From NCBI RefSeq assembly GCF_019933235.1, contig NZ_CP082945.1, positions 2,232,001-2,296,000 of the forward strand: a DNA stretch of 64,000 bases, given 5' to 3'. Below are positions 46,763 to 54,940 of the stretch, piece by piece. This DNA is from Streptomyces angustmyceticus. Lineage in GTDB: Bacteria; Actinomycetota; Actinomycetes; Streptomycetales; Streptomycetaceae. The translations under genes were made by a program, and so were the position numbers. Under the pieces are notes generated by a model, which was not told where the DNA came from, searched no databases, and saw only the letters and a program-made list of their open reading frames with translations. The first letter of the stretch is position 1. The number at the start of each line of letters is the position of its first letter.

Positions 46763-47785
46763 TTGTCCGGTCTCGATGCCTTCATTGCGGACCTGCCCAA
46801 GGCGGAGCTGCACGTCCACCACGTCGGATCGGCCTCACCGCGTATCGTCGCCGAACTCGCGGCGCGGCACCCCGACTCCGCCGTCCCCACCGACCCCGAA
46901 GCGCTGGTCGACTACTTCACCTTCCGCGACTTCGCGCACTTCATCGAGGTCTACCTCTCCGTCGTGGACCTGATCCGCGACGCCGAGGACGTCCGGCTGC
47001 TGACGTACGAGGTCGCCCGGGACATGGCCCGGCAGCAGATCCGCTACGCCGAGCTGACCGTCACCCCCTTCAGCTCGACCAGCCGCGGCATCCCCGACGC
47101 CGCGTACGTCGAGGCGATCGAGGACGCCCGCAAGGCCGCGGAGGCCGAGCTGGGCGTGGTGCTGCGCTGGTGCTTCGACATCCCGGGCGAGGCCGGGCTG
47201 CAGGCCGCCGAGGAGACCGCCCGTATCGCCTGTGACCTGCAGCCCGAGGGCCTGGTCTCGTTCGGGCTCGGCGGCCCCGAGATCGGCGTCCCGCGCCCGC
47301 AGTTCAAGCCGTACTTCGACCGGGCCCTCGCCATCGGTCTGCACTCCGTGCCGCACGCCGGGGAGACCACCGGACCCGGCACGATCTGGGACGCCCTGAC
47401 CGAGTTGCGCGCCGAGCGCATCGGTCACGGCACCAGTGCCACCCAGGACCCCGCGCTGCTCGCCCATCTCGCCGAGCACCGCATCCCGCTGGAGGTGTGC
47501 CCCACCTCCAACATCGCCACCCGCGCGGTGCGCACCCTGGAGGAGCACCCGCTCAAGGAGATGGTCGACGCGGGCCTGCTGGTCACGATCAACAGCGACG
47601 ACCCGCCGATGTTCGGCACGGACCTCAACACCGAATACGGCGTCGCCGCCCGCCTGTTGGGCCTGGACGCCGAGGGCGTGGCCGGCCTCGCCAAGAACGC
47701 CGTCACCGCCTCCTTCATGGACCCCGCCGCCAAGGCACGCCTGACGGCCGAGATCGACACCTACACGGCCGCCTGGCGCGGCTAG
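46763..47785 (+). CDS. Adenosine-deaminase-family enzyme, probable aminodeoxyfutalosine deaminase
   Basis: A zinc amidohydrolase of 340 residues. It starts at TTG (46763), chosen because a perfect AGGAGG precedes it and there is no better start. Metal and catalytic motifs of the adenosine deaminase family: HVH at 17-19 in KAELHVHHVGSASPR, HAGE near 195, RIGHGT near 218 and NSDDPPMFGTDL near 275. The HVHHVGSASP loop differs from the common HLDG/HLHG form. Family knowledge: one Streptomyces member of this group deaminates 6-aminodeoxyfutalosine in the futalosine pathway to menaquinone, and the genomic setting looks like that member's. Adenosine deaminase remains the alternative. Confidence 0.85.
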   Translation: MSGLDAFIADLPKAELHVHHVGSASPRIVAELAARHPDSAVPTDPEALVDYFTFRDFAHFIEVYLSVVDLIRDAEDVRLLTYEVARDMARQQIRYAELTVTPFSSTSRGIPDAAYVEAIEDARKAAEAELGVVLRWCFDIPGEAGLQAAEETARIACDLQPEGLVSFGLGGPEIGVPRPQFKPYFDRALAIGLHSVPHAGETTGPGTIWDALTELRAERIGHGTSATQDPALLAHLAEHRIPLEVCPTSNIATRAVRTLEEHPLKEMVDAGLLVTINSDDPPMFGTDLNTEYGVAARLLGLDAEGVAGLAKNAVTASFMDPAAKARLTAEIDTYTAAWRG

Positions 47786-47812
47786 GCGCCTGTCCCGGGC
47801 CGTGACCACCCG

Positions 47813-47852
47813 CCGCCGCCCCGTCGCCCCGCACCGAGGGACGGGGCGGCGG
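47813..47852. terminator. Bidirectional terminator between deaminase and second PotD gene
   Basis: The 13-bp arms at 47813-47825 and 47840-47852 (ccgccgccccgtc and its complement) lie between the convergent stop codons at 47785 and 47878. Confidence 0.65.
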
Positions 47853-47877
47853 GCGGGACGGCAGGGGGGCACGCCCC

Positions 47878-49059
47878 CTACAGCCCCACGATCGCGTTCC
47901 ACTCCTTGGCGAATTCGGTTCGCTCCTCGGAGGTGATGTCGCGGGCGATGGCCAGCCGCTTGCGCATGGCGTCATCGGGGAAGATCAGCGGGTCCTCGGC
48001 GAGTGCGGCGCGTTCCTTGTCCTTGGAGGAGGCCAGCACCTCGCGCGCGGCCGGGACGGGGCAGACGTAGTTGACCCAGGCGGCCAGCTCCGCGGCGACC
48101 TCCGGCCGGTAGTAGTAGTCGATCAGCCGCTCGGCGTTGCGCTTGTGCTCGGCGAGGTTGGGGATCAGCAGGCTCTCCGCCCAGAGCTCGGCGCCCTCCT
48201 GCGGCACCACGAACTCGATGTCCGGGTTGTCCGCCTGGAGCTGGATCACATCGCCCGAGTAGGCCTGCGCGGCGAGCACGTCGCCGGAGTCCAGGTCCTT
48301 GATGTAGTCGTTGCCGGTGAACCGCCTGATGTGGCCCTTGTGCACGAGGCGCCGCACCCGGTCGGTCATGCGGTGGAAGTCGTCGGCGGTCCAGCGGGTG
48401 ATGTCCACGCCCTCGCCCTGCATCAGCAGCGCGAACGATTCGTCGAGCCCGGAGAGCAGCGTGACCCGGCCGCGCAGGTCGTCCTTCCACAGGTCGGAGG
48501 TGTGCTTGATCTCCCGGCCCAGCTTCTTGCGGTTGTAGGCGATGCCGGTGATCCCGGACTGCCAGGGCACGGAGTGGGTGCGGCCCGGGTCGAAGTGCGG
48601 GGTGCGCAGCAGCGGGTCGAGGTTCGCGGCCACATGCGGCTGGGCCGCCCGGTCCATCTTCTGGACCCAGCCCAGCCGGACGAACCGGGCGCACATCCAG
48701 TCGCTGATGACGATCAGGTCCCGGCCGGTGCTCTGGTGGTTCATCAACGACGGGCTGATCTTGCCGAAGAACTCGTCGTTGTCGTTGATCTCCTCGGTGT
48801 AGGTGACGGAGATCCCGGTGCGCCGCTGGAAGGCGTCGAGGGTGGGCCGGCGCTGCTTGTGGCGGTCGTCGACGTCGATGTAGAGCGGCCAGTTGGCGAA
48901 GGTGAGCCGGTGGTCCCGGGCGGAGCGGTCCGCTCCCCCGCGGTCCGCCTCCTTGACGTATGCGGGCGGCACCCCGCAGCCGGTCATGGCGGCCAGCGCC
49001 CCCGTCACACCGATTCCGCCCACACCTCGGAGCAGCGCACGCCGCGAAAGATCAGCCAT
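47878..49059 (-). CDS. Polyamine-binding lipoprotein (PotD-like), second copy
   Basis: A solute-binding protein of 393 residues from the ATG at 49059 (GAGAG upstream); a GTG at 49074 is in frame. The N-terminus is a twin-arginine-like lipoprotein signal, LSRRALLRGVGGIGVTGALA, with the acylated Cys in AAMTGC. The mature protein keeps the same blocks as the other PotD-like protein (INDNDEFFGK, GRDLIVISDWMCARFV, RFTGNDYIKDLDSGD, NAERLIDYYY). It has no permease or ATPase genes of its own, so it may use the PotABC-like transporter at 39952-42898 with a different substrate preference. It follows a dehydrogenase gene by 141 bases. Confidence 0.88.
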   Translation of the reverse strand: MADLSRRALLRGVGGIGVTGALAAMTGCGVPPAYVKEADRGGADRSARDHRLTFANWPLYIDVDDRHKQRRPTLDAFQRRTGISVTYTEEINDNDEFFGKISPSLMNHQSTGRDLIVISDWMCARFVRLGWVQKMDRAAQPHVAANLDPLLRTPHFDPGRTHSVPWQSGITGIAYNRKKLGREIKHTSDLWKDDLRGRVTLLSGLDESFALLMQGEGVDITRWTADDFHRMTDRVRRLVHKGHIRRFTGNDYIKDLDSGDVLAAQAYSGDVIQLQADNPDIEFVVPQEGAELWAESLLIPNLAEHKRNAERLIDYYYRPEVAAELAAWVNYVCPVPAAREVLASSKDKERAALAEDPLIFPDDAMRKRLAIARDITSEERTEFAKEWNAIVGL

Positions 49060-49200
49060 GGCGAGCACTCTCACGCGCCGCGGGCGGAGGCGGCAAGAGA
49101 CAGAGCGTCCATTGCCGGGCCTCCGCCCGCGACGGTGTGTCGAGCGTTCCGCGCCGCCCGGGGGTGCAGATCCCCCGATCGGCCGTCCGGACCGGCCTGA

Positions 49201-50655
49201 TCAGCCGTCCAGCGAGGTCATCACGTGCTTGATGCGGGTGTAGTCGTCGAAGCCGTAGGCCGAGAGGTCCTTGCCGTAGCCGGACTTCTTGAATCCGCCG
49301 TGCGGCATCTCGGCGACCAGCGGGATGTGGGTGTTGATCCACACGCAGCCGAAGTCGAGGGTCTTGGACATCCGCATGGCGCGGGCGTGGTCCTTGGTCC
49401 ACACCGAGGACGCGAGGGCGTACTCGACGCCGTTGGCCCACTCGACCGCCTGCTTCTCGTCGGCAAACGACTGGACGGTGATGACCGGGCCGAAGACCTC
49501 CTGCTGGACGATCTCGTCGTCCTGCTTGAGGCCCGAGATGACGGTCGGGGCGAAGAAGTAGCCCTTGTCGCCGACCTGTTCGCCGCCGGCCTCGATCTTG
49601 GCGTGCGCGGGCAGCCGCTCGATGAAGCCCTTGACCTGCTTCAGCTGGTTGGCGTTGTTCAGCGGGCCGTAGAGCACGTCCTCGTCGTCGACCGCGCCGG
49701 TCTTGGTCTCCGCGGCGGCCTTGGCCAGCGCGGCGACGAACTCGTCGTGGATGGACTCGTGGACCAGGACGCGGGTGGCGGCCGTACAGTCCTGGCCGGC
49801 GTTGAAGTAGCCGGCCACCGAGATGTCCTCGACGGCCTTGGGGATGTCGGTGTCCTCGAAGACGACGACCGGCGCCTTGCCGCCCAGCTCCAGGTGGACC
49901 CGCTTGAGGTCCTTGGAGGCGGACTCGGCGACCTGCATGCCGGCCCGCACGGAGCCGGTGATCGAGGCCATCGCGGGGACCTTGTGCTCGACCATCAGGC
50001 GTCCGGTCTCGCGGTCACCGCAGATGACGTTGAACACGCCGCGGGGGTGGCCCAGTTCGTCCAGCACGCTGCCGATGATGTCGGCGATCAGGACCGTGGA
50101 GGCCGGGGTGGTGTCGGACGGCTTGATGACGACGGTGTTGCCCGCGGCCAGCGCCGGGGCGAACTTCCACACGGCCATCATCATCGGGTAGTTCCACGGC
50201 GCGACCTGGGCGCAGACGCCGACCGGCTCACGGCGGATGATGGAGGTGAAGCCCTCCATGTACTCGCCGGACGCGCGGCCCTCCAGCATCCGGGCGGCAC
50301 CCGCGAAGAAGCGGATCTGGTCCACCATCGGCGGGATTTCCTCGGAGCGTACGAGCGCGAGCGGCTTGCCGCAGTTCTCGGACTCGGCGGCGATCAGCTC
50401 CTCCGCCCGCTCCTCGAAGCGGTCGGCGATCTTGAGCAGGACCTTCTGGCGCTCGGCCGGGATCAGGTCGCGCCAGGCGGGGAAGGCGGCCTCGGCGGCC
50501 GCCATGGCCGCGTCCACGTCGGCGGCGGCCGAGAGCGGGGCGGTGGCGTACGCCTCACCCGTCGCGGGGTTGACCACCTCCGTGGTCCGCCCGTCGGCGG
50601 CGTCCCGGAACTCCCCGTCGATGTAGTTGCGCAGACGACGCAGTGCGGTGGTCAC
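49201..50655 (-). CDS. Gamma-aminobutyraldehyde-type dehydrogenase, copy 2
   Basis: An ALDH of 484 residues from the GTG at 50655 with GAAGGGGG upstream. VAPWNYPMMMAVWKFAPALAAG, HLELGGKAPVVVF and NAGQDCTAAT (catalytic Cys290) are the cofactor, general-base and nucleophile regions; the end MPHGGFKKSGYGKDLS matches the same subgroup as the copy at 44305-45822. It probably oxidises an aminoaldehyde made by the aminotransferase at 51321-52682. It is divergent from the Lrp/AsnC gene and is followed by the second PotD-like gene. Confidence 0.88.
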   Translation of the reverse strand: MTTALRRLRNYIDGEFRDAADGRTTEVVNPATGEAYATAPLSAAADVDAAMAAAEAAFPAWRDLIPAERQKVLLKIADRFEERAEELIAAESENCGKPLALVRSEEIPPMVDQIRFFAGAARMLEGRASGEYMEGFTSIIRREPVGVCAQVAPWNYPMMMAVWKFAPALAAGNTVVIKPSDTTPASTVLIADIIGSVLDELGHPRGVFNVICGDRETGRLMVEHKVPAMASITGSVRAGMQVAESASKDLKRVHLELGGKAPVVVFEDTDIPKAVEDISVAGYFNAGQDCTAATRVLVHESIHDEFVAALAKAAAETKTGAVDDEDVLYGPLNNANQLKQVKGFIERLPAHAKIEAGGEQVGDKGYFFAPTVISGLKQDDEIVQQEVFGPVITVQSFADEKQAVEWANGVEYALASSVWTKDHARAMRMSKTLDFGCVWINTHIPLVAEMPHGGFKKSGYGKDLSAYGFDDYTRIKHVMTSLDG

Positions 50656-50823
50656 TGTGCGCCCCCTTCAGTCAGATATCCGGTGGTGTGGACCCACCCT
50701 AGCCATGGAACCCACGTTTTCAACACACCCGCCACTCAGGAACGACGGAATCAGTAGAATCTCGATCGCAACACGACTAATTTCATCGGTTTGGGGTTGC
50801 AAGACAGACGAGGCTCGTGCACA
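50656..50823. promoter_or_regulatory. Divergent promoter region of the dehydrogenase and Lrp/AsnC genes
   Basis: These 168 bases are AT-richer than the neighbours (for example gactaatttcatcggtttgg at 50774-50793). Autoregulated Lrp-type genes usually bind such divergent regions. No clean palindrome was found by eye. Confidence 0.4.
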
Positions 50824-51318
50824 GTGAACGACGTGGCGGCCTCTCGAAAAAGTGATGACAGAACCGGAACCCCGTCGATCGACTCCGTCTCCCTGGCGAT
50901 CATCGAGCAGCTCCAGGAGGACGGGCGCCGTCCGTACGCCGCCATCGGCAAGGCCGTCGGCCTGTCCGAAGCGGCGGTACGCCAGCGCGTACAGAAACTG
51001 CTCGATCAAGGCGTGATGCAGATCGTCGCGGTCACCGACCCCCTCACGGTCGGTTTCCGCCGGCAGGCAATGGTCGGCATCAACGTCGAAGGCGACCTCG
51101 ACCCCGTGGCCGACGCCCTGACGACCATGGAAGAGGTCGAGTACGTCGTCATGACGGCAGGCTCCTTCGATCTCCTCATCGAGATCGTCTGCGAGGACGA
51201 CGACCACCTCCTGGAAATGATCAACAAGCGGATCCGCACGCTTCCCGGCGTCCGATCCACCGAGAGCTTCGTGTACCTCAAGCTCCGCAAGCAGACCTAC
51301 ACCTGGGGAACGAGATAG
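50824..51318 (+). CDS. Lrp/AsnC family transcriptional regulator
   Basis: A regulator of 164 residues from the GTG at 50824, with GAGG about 10 bases upstream; GTG 50833 is an alternative. The N-terminal winged helix-turn-helix is IIEQLQEDGRRPYAAIGKAVGLSEAAVRQRVQKLLDQGV, and the C-terminal ligand-binding RAM domain follows (VGINVEGDLDPVADALTTM, VMTAGSFDLLIEIVCEDD). It lies two bases before the aminotransferase gene, so both are one transcript, and opposite an aminoaldehyde dehydrogenase. This strongly suggests control of putrescine or amino-acid use. Confidence 0.92.
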   Translation: MNDVAASRKSDDRTGTPSIDSVSLAIIEQLQEDGRRPYAAIGKAVGLSEAAVRQRVQKLLDQGVMQIVAVTDPLTVGFRRQAMVGINVEGDLDPVADALTTMEEVEYVVMTAGSFDLLIEIVCEDDDHLLEMINKRIRTLPGVRSTESFVYLKLRKQTYTWGTR

Positions 51319-51320
51319 CA

Positions 51321-52682
51321 ATGAGCGGCGACCTCTCCAAGACGGCATACGACCACCTGTGGATGCACTTCACCCGCATGTCGTCGTACGAGAATGCCCC
51401 CGTGCCCACGATCGTGCGCGGTGAGGGCACCAACATCTACGACGACAAGGGCAAGCGCTACATCGACGGGCTCGCCGGCCTCTTCGTGGTCAACGCCGGC
51501 CACGGCCGGGTCGAGCTCGCCGAGACCGCCTACAAGCAGGCGCAGGAGCTGGCCTTCTTCCCCGTGTGGTCCTACGCCCACCCCAAGGCCGTGGAGCTCG
51601 CCGAGCGCCTGGCCCACCACGCGCCGGGCGACCTGAACAAGGTCTTCTTCACCACCGGTGGCGGCGAGGCCGTCGAGACCGCCTGGAAGCTGGCCAAGCA
51701 GTACTTCAAGCTCACCGGCAAGCCGATGAAGCACAAGGTGATATCCCGGGCCGTCGCCTACCACGGCACCCCGCAGGGCGCCCTGTCCATCACCGGCCTG
51801 CCCGGCCTGAAGGCCCCCTTCGAGCCGCTGGTCCCCGGCGCGCACAAGGTCCCGAACACCAACATCTACCGCGCCCCGATCCACGGCGACGACCCCGAGG
51901 CCTTCGGCCGCTGGGCCGCCGACCAGATCGAGCAGCAGATCCTCTTCGAGGGCCCCGAGACCGTCGCCGCGGTCTTCCTGGAGCCGGTGCAGAACGCCGG
52001 CGGCTGCTTCCCGCCGCCCCCCGGCTACTTCCAGCGGGTCCGCGAGATCTGCGACCAGTACGACGTGCTGCTCGTCTCCGACGAGGTCATCTGCGCTTTC
52101 GGCCGCCTCGGCACGATGTTCGGCTGCGAGAAGTTCGGCTACGTACCGGACATGATCACCTGCGCCAAGGGCATGACCTCGGGCTACTCCCCGATCGGCG
52201 CCTGCATCGTCTCGGACCGCCTGGCCGAGCCGTTCTACAAGGGCGACAACACCTTCCTGCACGGCTACACCTTCGGCGGCCACCCGGTCTCCGCGGCCGT
52301 CGGTGTCGCCAACCTCGACATCTTCGAGCGCGAGGGCCTCAACAAGCACGTCCTCGACAATGAGGGCAACTTCCTGAGCACCCTGCAGAAGCTGCACGAC
52401 CTGCCGATCGTCGGCGACGTCCGCGGCAACGGCTTCTTCTACGGCATCGAGCTCGTCAAGGACAAGGCCACCAAGGAGTCCTTCAACGAGGAGGAGACCG
52501 AGCGCGTCCTGTACGGCTTCCTCTCCAAGGCGCTGTACGACAACGGCCTCTACTGCCGCGCCGACGACCGTGGCGACCCGGTCATCCAGCTGGCCCCGCC
52601 GCTGATCGCGGACCAGCCGGTCTTCGACGAGATCGAGCAGATCCTGCGCTCCGTCCTCACCGAGGCCTGGACCAAGCTCTGA
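51321..52682 (+). CDS. Class III aminotransferase, putrescine/omega-amino acid type
   Basis: A PLP enzyme of 453 residues. Class III motifs: GLAGLFVVNAGHGRVEL, FFTTGGGEAVETAWKLAK, AVAYHGTPQGAL, LVSDEVICAFGR, and the PLP lysine in TCAKGMTSGY (K283). The sequence style fits aspartate/pyruvate-dependent putrescine or beta-alanine aminotransferases more than GABA transaminase (compare gabT at 35651-37000). It would give 4-aminobutyraldehyde from putrescine, the substrate of the divergent dehydrogenase. It starts two bases after the Lrp/AsnC stop codon. Confidence 0.88.
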   Translation: MSGDLSKTAYDHLWMHFTRMSSYENAPVPTIVRGEGTNIYDDKGKRYIDGLAGLFVVNAGHGRVELAETAYKQAQELAFFPVWSYAHPKAVELAERLAHHAPGDLNKVFFTTGGGEAVETAWKLAKQYFKLTGKPMKHKVISRAVAYHGTPQGALSITGLPGLKAPFEPLVPGAHKVPNTNIYRAPIHGDDPEAFGRWAADQIEQQILFEGPETVAAVFLEPVQNAGGCFPPPPGYFQRVREICDQYDVLLVSDEVICAFGRLGTMFGCEKFGYVPDMITCAKGMTSGYSPIGACIVSDRLAEPFYKGDNTFLHGYTFGGHPVSAAVGVANLDIFEREGLNKHVLDNEGNFLSTLQKLHDLPIVGDVRGNGFFYGIELVKDKATKESFNEEETERVLYGFLSKALYDNGLYCRADDRGDPVIQLAPPLIADQPVFDEIEQILRSVLTEAWTKL

Positions 52683-52726
52683 TCCACGGGGCACCGGCCG
52701 GTGCCCTCGTGCACAACTGAAGATCC

Positions 52727-52776
52727 AACGGCTCGGATTCACTCGTTTCAAGCCATACGAGTGAATCTGGGCCGTT
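52727..52776 (+). terminator. 20-bp inverted repeat after the aminotransferase gene
   Basis: An uninterrupted 20-pair stem including two G-T pairs: 52727-52746 with 52757-52776, loop ttcaagccat. The inner part gattcactcgt/acgagtgaatc is a perfect 11-bp match and unusually AT-rich for the region. It lies 45 bases past the stop codon, after a smaller palindrome gggcaccggccggtgccc (52689-52706). Most likely a terminator; the AT-rich symmetric core could also be a protein-binding site. Confidence 0.65.
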
Positions 52777-52801
52777 GTGCTGCCAAGCCACGAATACCGG
52801 G

Positions 52802-52830
52802 GGTCACCAGTCCTTACCGTGCTAGTGACC
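52802..52830 (+). promoter_or_regulatory. Operator-like palindrome upstream of the ABC transporter pair
   Basis: ggtcac (52802-52807) and gtgacc (52825-52830) form a dyad with further matched ag/ct inside. gatacc at 52831-52836 may be a -10 box. The dyad would overlap the promoter of the gene starting at 52897. Confidence 0.4.
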
Positions 52831-52896
52831 GATACCCTCCATGGTCGTTCACCCGGTCGGGGGAACGATTCGACGCCTACAACAAGAGGTGCGCAG

Positions 52897-53637
52897 ATGG
52901 TGGCCCCGCCTGACAACGACGTTCTCTGGGCCCGCGGCCTGCACCACACGCACGGCGGCACCTCGGCCCTCGCCGGAGTCTCCGTCGGCGTCCGCGAAGG
53001 CGAGATCCTCGCCGTCACCGGCCCGCGCGGCAGCGGCAAGACCACCCTCCTGAAATGTCTCTCCGGTCAACTGGTCCCGTCCGAGGGCGAGATCTGGTTC
53101 AACAGCGCCCCCGTGCACACGCTCTCCTCCCCCAGCCGCGAACGGCTGCGCCTGGACCGGTTCGGCTGGATCGACACCGAGCCGCACCTCGTTCCCGAAC
53201 TCACCGCCTGGGAGAACGCAGCTCTCCCCCTCCTGCTCCGGGGCACCGGTACCCGCGCCGCCAAGCACACCGCCGTCGAATGGCTGGACCGCCTCGACGT
53301 CGGCATGTGCGCGCGGCGCCGACCCGGCCAGCTCGACCAGTCCCAGCGCCAGCGCGTCGCCATCGCCCGCGCGCTCGCCACCACCCCCCAGGTGCTGTTC
53401 GCCGACGAACCGACCGCGCCGCTGCACCGTTCCGACGGCACCCAGGTGCTGCGCACCCTCACCACCGCGGCCCGCTCGCACCAGATCACCGTCGTCCTGG
53501 CGACCCACGACCCGGACATCGCCACGCTCGCCGACCGGTCCCTGGCACTCCTCGACGGCCGCCAGTCCAGCGCCGCGCCCGAGGCCACCGGGCCCTCCGA
53601 TGAGGAAAGCAGGGCAGCGTGCTCGCTCTCCGTCTAG
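52897..53637 (+). CDS. ABC transporter ATP-binding protein with degenerate signature
   Basis: An ATPase subunit of 246 residues from the ATG at 52897 with AAGAGGTG upstream. Walker A is GPRGSGKTT and Walker B LFADEPTAPL, with an H-loop His in LATHDPDI. The expected LSGGQ signature reads LDQSQ (146-150) before RQRVAIARAL, so the loop that completes the partner's ATP site is unusual. The general form is that of the MacB/LolD group. The next gene, which overlaps it by 19 bases, encodes the membrane partner. Confidence 0.85.
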   Translation: MVAPPDNDVLWARGLHHTHGGTSALAGVSVGVREGEILAVTGPRGSGKTTLLKCLSGQLVPSEGEIWFNSAPVHTLSSPSRERLRLDRFGWIDTEPHLVPELTAWENAALPLLLRGTGTRAAKHTAVEWLDRLDVGMCARRRPGQLDQSQRQRVAIARALATTPQVLFADEPTAPLHRSDGTQVLRTLTTAARSHQITVVLATHDPDIATLADRSLALLDGRQSSAAPEATGPSDEESRAACSLSV

Positions 53638-54782
53638 CCCGCGGCTCCCACCCCCTCGTCCTGCTGCGCCGCCTCGGCGTCTCCCTCGCCGCGGCCGGCA
53701 CCGGCTTCCTGATGCTCTCCACCCTCGGCCACGCCGCCGGTCATCCGTCCGCGGCCGAGGAGTCGCTGGTACGCCTGCTGTGGTGCACGGCCCCGCTCGC
53801 CGCCACCGCCCAGTTCGCGGTGTCCACGGCGCGCACGGATCCCGCCGCCCGCCTCCAGCGCGGTATGACCGCGGCCGGCCTGGGCCCGCTCCGGCTCACC
53901 CTGCTCGCCACCGTCTCCACCGCGCTGACCTGTGTGCTCGGTGTCCTCGCCGCACTGCTGGCCTTCCTCCGTCTCCGCGGCGACCTCGGCGGTCCGTCCG
54001 CTGTCCGCTTCAACGCCGACCTGCTCGGCACCGGCCGTCCGCTGCCGCTCGTCGGCGCCCTCCTCCTGCTGGCGACCGTGCCGCTGACCGCGGCGGTGGC
54101 GACCGCCGTCGCCCTGCGCCCCCGCCACGAGGCCGGCGACGCCGAGGCCGAGAGCCGCCCCCGGATCGCCCCGCCCTCCGGTCTCCCGTGGGGCATCGCC
54201 ATGGCCGCCGCCGGCCTCGCCATCGAGGCGTACACCAGCCGCGCCCCCGGCACCCACGGCGGGCTGCTGCCCCTCCCCGGCCGGCTGGTCGGCAGCCCGC
54301 CGGGAGTGCTGGCCGGCTGGGCACTGTCGGCCTTCGGCCTGGTGCTGGCCGGGCCCGGTCTGGTGCATCTGTGCGGCCGGCTCCTGTGCGCCGGCCGGCC
54401 GGGCGCACTGCGCCTGCTGTCCGGGCGGGTCCTGCAGGAGGAGTCGCACCGCCTCGGCCGCCCGCTCGGCGTCCTGTGCGCGGTCGGCTCCGCCGCGTAC
54501 GCCGCGATGAAGGTGTACGAAGCCTCGCCCTCCCGTCCGTTCGGACCGCTCACCGCCGTCGGCGCGGCGGTCGTCCTCGCCTGTGTCACCGCCAGCGCGC
54601 TCACCGCCGCGCTGGAGTCCCGCTCGGCCCGCGCCCACACCACGGCCGCCCTCCGCCGCCTGGGTGCCTCCGCATCCGTCCTCTACCGGGCGGCGGCCCT
54701 GCGCGCCCTGGCGCTGGTGATCGTCCTGGCACCTCTGACCTGGACCGTCGCGGAGATGGCCACACTTCCGCTCGTCCACTGA
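53619..54782 (+). CDS. ABC transporter membrane protein, FtsX-like region uncertain
   Basis: A membrane protein of 387 residues with roughly eight hydrophobic segments, for example LRLTLLATVSTALTCVLGVLAALLAFL and ALRALALVIVLAPLTW. It begins at the GTG at 53619 inside the end of the ATPase gene, so the two are coupled. The segments just after membrane helices (RLQRGMTAAGLGPLRLTLLA, TTAALRRLGASASVLYRAAALRAL) resemble the coupling helices of FtsX/MacB-like permeases, which supports a peptide, lipid or drug exporter role. The substrate is unknown. Strong hairpins follow. Confidence 0.7.
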   Translation: MLALRLARGSHPLVLLRRLGVSLAAAGTGFLMLSTLGHAAGHPSAAEESLVRLLWCTAPLAATAQFAVSTARTDPAARLQRGMTAAGLGPLRLTLLATVSTALTCVLGVLAALLAFLRLRGDLGGPSAVRFNADLLGTGRPLPLVGALLLLATVPLTAAVATAVALRPRHEAGDAEAESRPRIAPPSGLPWGIAMAAAGLAIEAYTSRAPGTHGGLLPLPGRLVGSPPGVLAGWALSAFGLVLAGPGLVHLCGRLLCAGRPGALRLLSGRVLQEESHRLGRPLGVLCAVGSAAYAAMKVYEASPSRPFGPLTAVGAAVVLACVTASALTAALESRSARAHTTAALRRLGASASVLYRAAALRALALVIVLAPLTWTVAEMATLPLVH

Positions 54783-54799
54783 GCGGGCGCGTGCACTGA

Positions 54800-54852
54800 G
54801 GGGCCGGGACCAACCGGCGTGCCGGAGGAACCGGCGCGACGGTCCCGGCCCC
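54800..54852 (+). terminator. Terminator after the ABC transporter pair
   Basis: The arms ggggccgggacc (54800-54811) and ggtcccggcccc (54841-54852) pair perfectly and enclose smaller ccgg palindromes. Confidence 0.65.
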
Positions 54853-54940
54853 GTCTCCGGCCGCACCTCTCCTCTCACCGCGGCCCTGCTCGGGCCTGAC
54901 CAGCCCCTCGCTCCTCTGGTGGCATCACTGCGGTCCTAAC

